A DNA stretch of 5,466 nucleotides. Source: CAIYRG01 sp035577685 (GTDB lineage: Bacteria > Pseudomonadota > Alphaproteobacteria > Micropepsales > Micropepsaceae). Position 1 is the stretch's first letter. Every line of letters begins with the position of its first letter. The notes beneath the pieces are model-generated. The model searched no databases and had not been told where the DNA came from. It saw only the letters and a program-made list of their open reading frames with translations. Where the stretch lies: assembly GCA_035577685.1 (NCBI GenBank), contig DATLVC010000324.1:1-5466 (forward strand), written 5' to 3'. Both the position numbers and the translations under genes were made by a program. Positions 1 to 5,037 of the stretch are shown piece after piece.

Positions 1-108
1 CTCTACGCCCGCCTGGTGGTGACATTGCCCGAAACGCCTGATCCTAAGCTTGATGATTTCGTCAAGAGCTGGAACACCGAGTACGATCCACGGGTGAAGC
101 TGCGATAA
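1..108 (+). CDS. C-terminal end of a DnaJ/CbpA-type co-chaperone (5' end outside window)
   Basis: Frame 1 is open from the first base and ends at TAA 106-108, giving the last 35 residues of a protein that begins outside the window. The fragment starts LYARLVVTLPE, continues with TPDP, and ends with YDPRVKLR. This resembles the extreme C-terminus of CbpA/DnaJ-type chaperones, where a G-D-L-Y-hydrophobic strand is followed by a P-x-P-D segment and a DPR near the end. A J-domain protein upstream of fabI also fits the gene order I recall from alphaproteobacteria. Such proteins stimulate the ATPase of DnaK and hand it unfolded clients in the cytoplasm. The J domain itself lies outside the window, so the assignment rests on a short tail and the neighbourhood. 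The gap to the fabI start is 72 bp with no convincing terminator, so read-through into fabI is possible. Confidence 0.55.
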   Translation, partial: LYARLVVTLPETPDPKLDDFVKSWNTEYDPRVKLR

Positions 109-149
109 ACGTCCCTCTTAAAGGGTGGAGTTTTGGTGCACCCCTCCGC

Positions 150-155
150 TATAGG
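150..155 (+). promoter_or_regulatory. Possible -10 element for fabI
   Basis: GCTATAGG at 148-155 contains TATAGG, a plausible -10 hexamer. It would put the start of transcription near 162 and leave a leader of roughly 20 nt that includes the fabI ribosome binding site. The -35 side is poor. The best TTG-containing word (TTGGTG, 133-138) is only 11 bp away, shorter than a normal spacer, and nothing good lies at 16-18 bp. Positional fit is the main support. Confidence 0.25.
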
Positions 156-168
156 ATGCCGGGGGACA

Positions 169-174
169 GAGAGG
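169..174 (+). promoter_or_regulatory. Ribosome binding site deciding the fabI start
   Basis: GAGAGG lies 6 bp upstream of ATG 181. It favours 181 over the in-frame TTG at 133. The 16 extra residues that the TTG start would add do not resemble the FabI N-terminus, whereas the ATG start places the M-A-G-K-R-G segment just inside the protein, as expected for the family. Confidence 0.6.
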
Positions 175-180
175 GTTAGT

Positions 181-1005
181 ATGACAAATACCGGGATTAT
201 GGCAGGCAAACGCGGTCTCATTATGGGGGTCGCGAATGATCGCTCGATCGCCTGGGGCATCGCCCAGTCGCTTGCCGCCCACGGCGCAGAACTCGCCTTC
301 ACCTATCAAGGAGACACGTTCAAGAAACGCGTGGTGCCGCTTGTCGAGGCTCTCAATCCGGTGGCACTGATTGATTGCGATGTTTCGGTTCCCGCCTCAA
401 TCGATGCGGCGTTCGCTGAACTGGCGAGGATATGGGGCAGGCTGGATTTTCTGGTCCACGCCATCGCCTTCTCCGACAAGGACCAACTCAAGGGCCGTTA
501 TGTCGACACCACGGCCGAAAATTTCACCATGACGATGAACATCTCCTGCTATTCGTTCACGGCCGTTGCTAACCGCGCCGAGAAGATGATGACGAACGGG
601 GGAAGCCTTCTTACCCTCACCTATTACGGCGCCGAAAAAGTGATGCCACATTACAATGTAATGGGCGTGGCTAAAGCAGCGTTGGAAGCGAGTGTGCGTT
701 ATCTTGCCGAAGACCTTGGCAAGAAGAACATCCGCGTGAATGCACTTTCGGCGGGACCAATCCGGACTCTGGCGGCGTCGGGCGTCGGTGATTTCCGCTA
801 CATCCTGAAATGGAACGAACTGAATGCCCCGCTGCGGCGGACTGTATCGACCAGCGAGGTCGGTGATTCGGCGCTGTTCCTGCTGTCCGATCTCGCGCGG
901 GGCATCACCGGCGAGGTGATGCATGTGGATTCGGGCTATCACATCGTCGGCATGAAGGCCGAAGACGCACCTGATATCGCCGTCGTCAGGTCCGATGGCC
1001 CTTGA
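181..1005 (+). CDS. fabI: Enoyl-[acyl-carrier-protein] reductase (NADH), FabI
   Basis: This 274-residue protein is predicted to reduce trans-2-enoyl-ACP to acyl-ACP with NAD(P)H, the last step of each fatty-acid elongation cycle, in the cytoplasm as a tetramer. It is a short-chain dehydrogenase-type Rossmann enzyme. The FabI-specific nucleotide-binding segment GVANDRSIAWG is at 16-26. The catalytic pair Tyr158-x6-Lys165 lies in HYNVMGVAK, and Tyr148 matches the second conserved active-site Tyr. SAGPIRTLAASG at 190-201 forms the substrate-loop region, and GEVMHVDSGYHIVGM closes the fold. Length fits alphaproteobacterial FabI. Residue 96 is Ala where E. coli FabI has Gly93, the site of known triclosan-resistance changes; this may simply be normal for the lineage. 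The start at 181 is supported by GAGAGG 6 bp upstream. The gene overlaps the next one by 11 bp, indicating an operon. Confidence 0.96.
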   Translation: MTNTGIMAGKRGLIMGVANDRSIAWGIAQSLAAHGAELAFTYQGDTFKKRVVPLVEALNPVALIDCDVSVPASIDAAFAELARIWGRLDFLVHAIAFSDKDQLKGRYVDTTAENFTMTMNISCYSFTAVANRAEKMMTNGGSLLTLTYYGAEKVMPHYNVMGVAKAALEASVRYLAEDLGKKNIRVNALSAGPIRTLAASGVGDFRYILKWNELNAPLRRTVSTSEVGDSALFLLSDLARGITGEVMHVDSGYHIVGMKAEDAPDIAVVRSDGP

Positions 1006-1624
1006 GCTTAAACACGGCCTAACGCTCCACTTTGCCCGCCACGGCGAAACGATCGCCAATGTCGAACGCCGCTTCCAGGGCCGCAACGACACGCCCTTGA
1101 CGGAACGGGGCCGCGATCAGGCACGGATCGTGGCGGACATCCTGACGCGGTCACTGGGTGGACAGCCGACACAGCGATTCGTGACCAGCCCACTCCCCCG
1201 CGCCCGAACCACGATGGAGATGATTCTTAATCTGCTTCATCTGCCGCCGGTCTATAATACCGATGCGCGTCTCATGGAGATCGATCTTGGGAGCTGGAGC
1301 GGGCTGACCGACGCGGAAGCACGTGCCCTCGATCCCGCGATGTGGGACCTGCGCGTGCACGACAAATGGAACGTCCGTGTGCCGGGCGGCGGCGAGAATT
1401 ACGCCATGGTGGCCGAGCGAATCACCGCCTGGGCCAAGGAACTCGATCGCGATACGGTCGCGATCTCCCATGGCGCCACCTTGCGCATCCTGCGTGGCCT
1501 TTTCCTCGGTCTCAGCTGGAAGGAAATGTCCGATCTGGATGAGCCGCAGGATTGCGTCTTCCGTTACCGCGATGGCACGCTCACCCGCCTCGAATACGGA
1601 GAACCAGCGCCTAAGCCGGTTTGA
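995..1624 (+). CDS. Histidine phosphatase family protein (phosphoglycerate-mutase-like)
   Basis: This 209-residue predicted cytoplasmic protein belongs to the histidine phosphatase (RHG) superfamily. The signature ARHGET places the phosphate-accepting His at 16 next to Arg15. GRNDTPLTERG follows at 29-39. Arg69 in SPLPRAR matches the second phosphate-pocket Arg, Glu95 in LMEIDLGSWSG matches the usual acid/base position, and His159 in ISHGATLR is the second catalytic His. All key residues are present, so an active phosphatase or mutase is expected, but the substrate cannot be read from sequence. True glycolytic cofactor-dependent mutases are usually somewhat longer, so a broad-specificity phosphatase is more likely. 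The ATG at 995 lies inside fabI, overlapping it by 11 bp, with AGG 4 bp upstream. Translation is probably coupled to fabI. aroC follows after 33 bp. Confidence 0.88.
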   Translation: MALELKHGLTLHFARHGETIANVERRFQGRNDTPLTERGRDQARIVADILTRSLGGQPTQRFVTSPLPRARTTMEMILNLLHLPPVYNTDARLMEIDLGSWSGLTDAEARALDPAMWDLRVHDKWNVRVPGGGENYAMVAERITAWAKELDRDTVAISHGATLRILRGLFLGLSWKEMSDLDEPQDCVFRYRDGTLTRLEYGEPAPKPV

Positions 1625-1649
1625 CGGGCTCCCGCGCGTTCCCTAGAAA
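1621..1649 (+). promoter_or_regulatory. Candidate promoter for a leaderless aroC transcript
   Basis: TTGACG at 1621-1626 matches the -35 consensus at five of six bases and overlaps the upstream stop codon (TGA 1622-1624). Exactly 17 bp later, TAGAAA at 1644-1649 matches four of six -10 positions. The layout also fits the Caulobacter housekeeping form as I recall it (TTGACGS, 10-14 bp, GCTANAWC): here TTGACGG, 14 bp, then CCTAGAAA. Transcription would start about 7-8 bp later, at 1657-1658, on or beside the A of the aroC ATG. No Shine-Dalgarno sequence precedes that ATG, which agrees with a leaderless message. Confidence 0.5.
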
Positions 1650-1657
1650 CTACGGCC

Positions 1658-2758
1658 ATGTCCTATAACAGCTTCGGCCACCTTTTCCGCTTCACCACGT
1701 TTGGCGAAAGCCACGGGCCGGCGATCGGTTGCGTGGTGGACGGGTGTCCGCCGGGCATTCCGCTGACCGAAGCAGACATCCAGATCTATCTCGACCGCCG
1801 CAAGCCAGGGCAATCGAAATTCGTCAGCCAGCGCAAAGAGCCCGATTCGGTGCGCATCCTTTCCGGCGTTTTCCAGGACGATCGCATGGCGGAGCAGATG
1901 ACGACGGGCACGCCCATCGCGCTCGTGATCGAGAATGTCGACGCGCGTTCCAAGGACTATGGTGACATCCGCGACAAATTCCGCCCCGGCCACGCGGACT
2001 ATACCTATTGGGCGAAATATGGCGTGCGCGATTATCGGGGCGGCGGGCGGCAATCGGCGCGGGAAACAGCATCGCGGGTGGCGGCCGGCGCTGTGGCGCG
2101 CAAAGTCCTGAACCAGATGTACGGTGATGTGGTGATCCGGGCCGCGCTAATCCAGATGGGCACGCTTACCATCGACCGCAGCCGCTGGGATTGGGATGAG
2201 GTCCTACGCAACCCCTTCAACGCGCCGGATGCGGGCGTGGTCAATCGCTGGGTGGATTATTTGGAGGGCTTGCGCAAGAGCGGTTCTTCCTGCGGCGCGA
2301 TTGTCGAAGTGGTGGCCGAAAACATTCCCGCCGGACTTGGCGCACCCATCTATGGCAAGCTCGATGCTGACCTTGCCTCCGCCATGATGAGCATCAATGC
2401 GGTCAAGGGCGTGGAGATCGGGGCCGGCATGGGCGTCGCCGCGCTCACCGGGGAGGAGAACGCCGATGAGATGCGCCGCGGCGTGGATGGCAAGCCCGTG
2501 TTTCTCTCCAACCAGGCGGGCGGAATTCTCGGCGGCATATCTACGGGCCAGCCGATCGTGGCGCGCTTTTCGGTGAAGCCGACCTCGTCGATTTTGACGC
2601 CGCGCAAGACCATCGATGTGTCGGGCAAGGAAACCGAAATCGCGACCAAAGGCCGCCATGATCCGTGTGTCGGAATCCGTGCAGTGCCGATCGGTGAAGC
2701 GATGATGGCCTGCGTGCTCGCCGATCATGCCCTGCGCCATCGCGCGCAGGTCGGCTAA
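1658..2758 (+). CDS. aroC: Chorismate synthase, AroC
   Basis: This 366-residue enzyme is predicted to convert 5-enolpyruvylshikimate-3-phosphate to chorismate, the last common step of aromatic amino acid, folate and quinone precursor synthesis, using reduced FMN. All three family signatures are present: GESHGPAIGCVVDGCPPG at 16-33 (with the conserved His19); YGVRDYRGGGRQSARET at 121-137, leading into RVAAGA; and GRHDPCVGIRAVPIGEAM at 332-349. FRPGHADYTY at 108-117 carries the second conserved His (112). SNQAGGILGGIS at 284-295 belongs to the flavin-binding core. Length is normal for the bacterial enzyme, and the MSYNSFGHLFRFTTFGES beginning fits the family N-terminus, so the ATG at 1658 is firm. 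There is no ribosome binding site in the 33-bp gap, but a promoter-like pair is present there. The stop codon overlaps that of the convergent peptidase gene. Confidence 0.97.
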   Translation: MSYNSFGHLFRFTTFGESHGPAIGCVVDGCPPGIPLTEADIQIYLDRRKPGQSKFVSQRKEPDSVRILSGVFQDDRMAEQMTTGTPIALVIENVDARSKDYGDIRDKFRPGHADYTYWAKYGVRDYRGGGRQSARETASRVAAGAVARKVLNQMYGDVVIRAALIQMGTLTIDRSRWDWDEVLRNPFNAPDAGVVNRWVDYLEGLRKSGSSCGAIVEVVAENIPAGLGAPIYGKLDADLASAMMSINAVKGVEIGAGMGVAALTGEENADEMRRGVDGKPVFLSNQAGGILGGISTGQPIVARFSVKPTSSILTPRKTIDVSGKETEIATKGRHDPCVGIRAVPIGEAMMACVLADHALRHRAQVG

Positions 2759-3513
2759 TTCAGCATGAACAAATAGAGCTGCTGCAACGCCGGTGCGATC
2801 TCCGTGCCGATGTAAACTTGCGGCTCTGATGACGGCATCACGCCTTCCATCATCTCGCGCGCGGCAACACATTGCTTGGCCTTGTCTGCGAGTAGCAAGA
2901 AATTCTGCACCATCGGCAGCGACTCGAGCACGCATTGGTCGAAGAACGTGTATTTCAGGTCTTCGCTGCAGCCGAAGGAGGTGCGATCCGGCCGCGCCGC
3001 GGTCAGAATCAGCCGATTGGGAGCACGCAACACTGGAATAAACATGCCGGAAAAACATGCCGAGATAACAATAACACTCGGCCTGTCGTGACAGGAATTG
3101 TCGATGATATCGCCGATACTGCGAATCGACACGAGTTGATTGCCGACCACGATTCCCAAGGGCGCGCCGTGCGAGGTGAAATAGACGAAACACCCCGCCG
3201 TCGCCGTATCGGCAAGCTTCTCGAAATTCCGGTAGATCGTCCCCCCTTCCGAGAGCAGCGGCTTGGTTTGGAAATCCAGGTCAGGCCGCGCCGAATATTG
3301 CTGAATGTGGCCTTCGGCAAAGCCCATCCCCTCAAGATCCTTCACGAGATCGCGCCGGGCATTGTCGAACACTGCGCTTTGGGCCCCGTCATGCGCCCGC
3401 GAATCGCCCGCGACCACGAGCGCAGCCCAATTGTCGAACGGGCCCGCGAATGCTGGTGCAGCAACAATCGCGAAAGCAGCCACAAAGAACGTAAGAAAAA
3501 AGCGCTGGATCAT
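2755..3513 (-). CDS. Exported C13-family (legumain-like) cysteine peptidase
   Basis: From the ATG at 3513 the product has 252 residues. It opens with a signal peptide: MIQR, a hydrophobic stretch over about residues 5-19, then APAFA with likely cleavage after Ala23. It is therefore predicted to be periplasmic or secreted. The mature part looks like bacterial peptidase family C13, the caspase-like clan that includes legumain and GPI-transamidase. FDNAR is at 49-53, the catalytic His115 lies in YFTSHGAP, and the nucleophile Cys153 in ISACFSGMF. DRTSFGC at 176-182 is a conserved downstream element. The mature chain has six Cys, so disulfides are possible. The target is unknown. An upstream in-frame ATG at 3546 would add 11 residues and has AAGGG 12 bp before it. 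I prefer 3513 because it leaves a conventional signal peptide without an acidic n-region. The gene lies downstream of the RNA methyltransferase and may be co-transcribed with it. Confidence 0.82.
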   Translation of the reverse strand: MIQRFFLTFFVAAFAIVAAPAFAGPFDNWAALVVAGDSRAHDGAQSAVFDNARRDLVKDLEGMGFAEGHIQQYSARPDLDFQTKPLLSEGGTIYRNFEKLADTATAGCFVYFTSHGAPLGIVVGNQLVSIRSIGDIIDNSCHDRPSVIVISACFSGMFIPVLRAPNRLILTAARPDRTSFGCSEDLKYTFFDQCVLESLPMVQNFLLLADKAKQCVAAREMMEGVMPSSEPQVYIGTEIAPALQQLYLFMLN

Positions 3514-3586
3514 CCTTGATCTGACTTTCAAAGGGTCATCGCGCATGTTGTCGCAAAACCCTTAAATCGGCAAATCGCCAGAAAAT

Positions 3587-4804
3587 TCAATCGCGTACGA
3601 AGCGCGCGAACAATTCCACATGGGGCGACCACAGAAATTGATCGAGCGGTACGACCCGAGCGAGGCGATAGCCGCCAACGATCAGGATGCGGGCGTCGCG
3701 GGCAAAACTCGCGGGGTTGCACGAGATGTAAAGCACGTCCTTCACTGTTGATTGCGCCAAGGTCTGCGCTTGGGCTTGAGCACCGGGCCGCGGTGGGTCG
3801 ATGACCACGCAATCGAACCTCGCAAGCTCAGCCGGCAGCAGCGGACGGCGGAAGAGATCGCGAGTCTCTGTGGTGATGTCCGCCCGCCCTGCCCTCGCGG
3901 CCGCGCCAAGCGCATCGATCTGCCCCGACAGGCTGTCGACAGCATGAACGGCGCGCGCTTCGGCTAACGCGAGCGCGAAGGTGCCGCAGCCGGAGAAAAG
4001 ATCAGCGACACGGCGTGCACCGGCCACTTCCGTGCGCACGAGGTCCTGCAAAATCTGCTCGCCTTCCCTAGTCGGCTGAAGGAAAGATTCCGGTGGCAGC
4101 GCAATGGTGAAACGCCCGATTCGCAGAACGGGCGTCGCCGCCATCGCCACCAATTCGCCGTTCCAGTTGAGGCGCGCCAACTTCAGAGCGGATGCCAGCT
4201 CCGACAGCATCATCAGAACATCGGGACCGCGCACGCGTTTGAGCTTCAGTGACAGATCAATGCCGGTATCTGTCGCGGTCGCATGCAGTTCCGCGGTTTC
4301 CTCTGGCTTGAGAATGGGTGCGAGTTGCGTCTTTAGCGGCGCGATCAGTGCCGCCAATTGCAGCGCCAGCACCGGGCATTCCGCGATGTCCACCAGCCTG
4401 CGGCTTTCCGGTTCATAGAAACCGAGCGATACCGCCCTGCTCCCGGCGCGCGCTTTGAACATTGCGCGTCGCCGCGTGCCCGGCGGGACAGCGCGAATAT
4501 CTTCCACCGGCGCGTCGGCAATCCCCCGTTGCAGAAGCGCGTTGACCACCAGTCCGCGCTTCCAGGCGAGATAGGGTTCGCGCGCCATCATCTGAAGCGC
4601 ACAGCCCCCGCAACGGCCAAAATGGGCGCAAGGCGCAGCTACGCGCCCAGGCCCCGGTGTAAGGACCTCCAGCAAGCGGCTGCGCGGACCTTCGCGGACA
4701 ATCCGCACAACATCGCCCGGGACCGTATAAGGCACGAACAGCCCGTCCGCAGTCACGCCATCGCCGGCATGGCCAAGACGCAGGATTTCGACGATTTCAG
4801 TCAT
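3587..4804 (-). CDS. rlmD: Class I SAM-dependent 5-methyluridine RNA methyltransferase, RlmD/TrmA family
   Basis: This 405-residue enzyme is predicted to methylate C5 of a uridine in RNA, most likely U1939 of 23S rRNA as RlmD (RumA) does. The N-terminal 50 or so residues (VEILRLGHAGDGV…VPYTVPGD) form a TRAM-like RNA-binding domain. An iron-sulfur cluster site follows: C59-x5-C65-x2-C68 and a fourth Cys143 in AECPVL. The C-terminal methyltransferase domain has PESFLQ (Gln243), the SAM motif DLFSGCGTFALA at 268-279, VIDPPRPG at 334-341, the catalytic Cys362 in YISCNP, and Glu397 in HVELF as the likely general base. Length is slightly below E. coli RlmD. The exact uridine (RlmD versus RlmCD- or TrmA-like use) cannot be settled by eye, but the Fe-S Cys set argues against TrmA. 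No Shine-Dalgarno sequence precedes ATG 4804. The exported peptidase gene follows downstream on the same strand. Confidence 0.88.
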   Translation of the reverse strand: MTEIVEILRLGHAGDGVTADGLFVPYTVPGDVVRIVREGPRSRLLEVLTPGPGRVAAPCAHFGRCGGCALQMMAREPYLAWKRGLVVNALLQRGIADAPVEDIRAVPPGTRRRAMFKARAGSRAVSLGFYEPESRRLVDIAECPVLALQLAALIAPLKTQLAPILKPEETAELHATATDTGIDLSLKLKRVRGPDVLMMLSELASALKLARLNWNGELVAMAATPVLRIGRFTIALPPESFLQPTREGEQILQDLVRTEVAGARRVADLFSGCGTFALALAEARAVHAVDSLSGQIDALGAAARAGRADITTETRDLFRRPLLPAELARFDCVVIDPPRPGAQAQAQTLAQSTVKDVLYISCNPASFARDARILIVGGYRLARVVPLDQFLWSPHVELFARFVRD

Positions 4805-4905
4805 GTCGGCGAGGGTTCAAAGGAAGGTACCCCCTCCCCTTTTGCGGGATGAGAGCGCCGTTTTTGCAGGATTTTCGCGGGGACCTCCTCCAACAAAGCC
4901 CGGAA

Positions 4906-4938
4906 ATTTCGGTGCAATAGCGGTGCATTTCGGTGCAA
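4906..4938 (+). repeat. Phased direct repeat, three CGGTGCA units (putative operator)
   Basis: CGGTGCA occurs at 4910-4916, 4921-4927 and 4931-4937. The starts are 11 and 10 bp apart, about one helical turn each, so all three face the same side of the DNA. The outer two are part of a longer identical word, ATTTCGGTGCAA, at 4906-4917 and 4927-4938, exactly 21 bp apart. The cluster lies midway in the divergent intergenic region, about 100 bp from both start codons. This arrangement is typical of cooperative regulator binding. No regulator can be named. Confidence 0.6.
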
Positions 4939-4981
4939 GCAGCACAACGCTCCTTTTGGTACCGGGCGGCCTAGGCGCAAG

Positions 4982-4995
4982 TCTCTGTCCAGAGA
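4982..4995. promoter_or_regulatory. 14-bp palindrome, putative operator
   Basis: TCTCTG at 4982-4987 and CAGAGA at 4990-4995 are perfect inverted 6-bp arms around a 2-bp centre. The site ends 42 bp upstream of the alpha/beta hydrolase ATG, where a promoter would be expected. It is too short and lacks a T-run, so it is not a terminator. A dimeric regulator could bind it. Confidence 0.35.
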
Positions 4996-5013
4996 TAAGA
5001 TGCGCATATCACA

Positions 5014-5021
5014 ATTGCACC
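5014..5021 (-). repeat. Inverted copy of the GGTGCAAT word
   Basis: ATTGCACC at 5014-5021 is the reverse complement of GGTGCAAT at 4911-4918 in the phased repeat. It lies just upstream of the ribosome binding site of the hydrolase gene. A looping or second-operator role is possible, but an 8-bp match could also be chance. Confidence 0.35.
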
Positions 5022-5027
5022 ACTTCC

Positions 5028-5033
5028 GAGGGG
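5028..5033 (+). promoter_or_regulatory. Ribosome binding site of the alpha/beta hydrolase gene
   Basis: GAGGGG is placed 4 bp before ATG 5038. It is the best Shine-Dalgarno match in the intergenic region and supports that start, which also gives a complete signal peptide. Confidence 0.6.
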
Positions 5034-5037
5034 CCAC

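Noticed and set aside
113..125. CCCT…AGGG inverted repeat after the DnaJ-like gene, considered as a terminator
   Set aside because: Only four base pairs with a 5-nt loop, and only a short T-run several bases later. Too weak to call.
133..180. In-frame TTG start that would extend FabI by 16 residues
   Set aside because: The extension does not resemble FabI, the region overlaps a possible -10 element, and ATG 181 has a good ribosome binding site.
397..1092. 231-codon open frame on the minus strand opposite fabI
   Set aside because: It is antisense to a certain fabI, its composition is rich in His/Arg as expected from a GC-rich antisense frame, and no family is recognisable.
2204..3193. 329-codon open frame on the minus strand across the aroC/peptidase junction
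   Set aside because: It spans the antisense of aroC and an alternative frame of the peptidase gene. Both real genes have clear motifs and this frame has none.
2935..3519. 194-codon open frame on the plus strand opposite the C13 peptidase
   Set aside because: It is antisense to a gene with a signal peptide and catalytic motifs. There is no recognisable domain.
4358..4852. 164-codon plus-strand open frame opposite the 5' half of the RNA methyltransferase gene
   Set aside because: It is antisense to the Fe-S and TRAM-like part of a well-supported gene, and has low-complexity Arg/Pro/Ala composition.
4884..4891. Strong Shine-Dalgarno-like GGAGGAGG on the minus strand
   Set aside because: No ATG, GTG or TTG follows at a usable distance, and the methyltransferase start is about 80 bp away. 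Probably chance.
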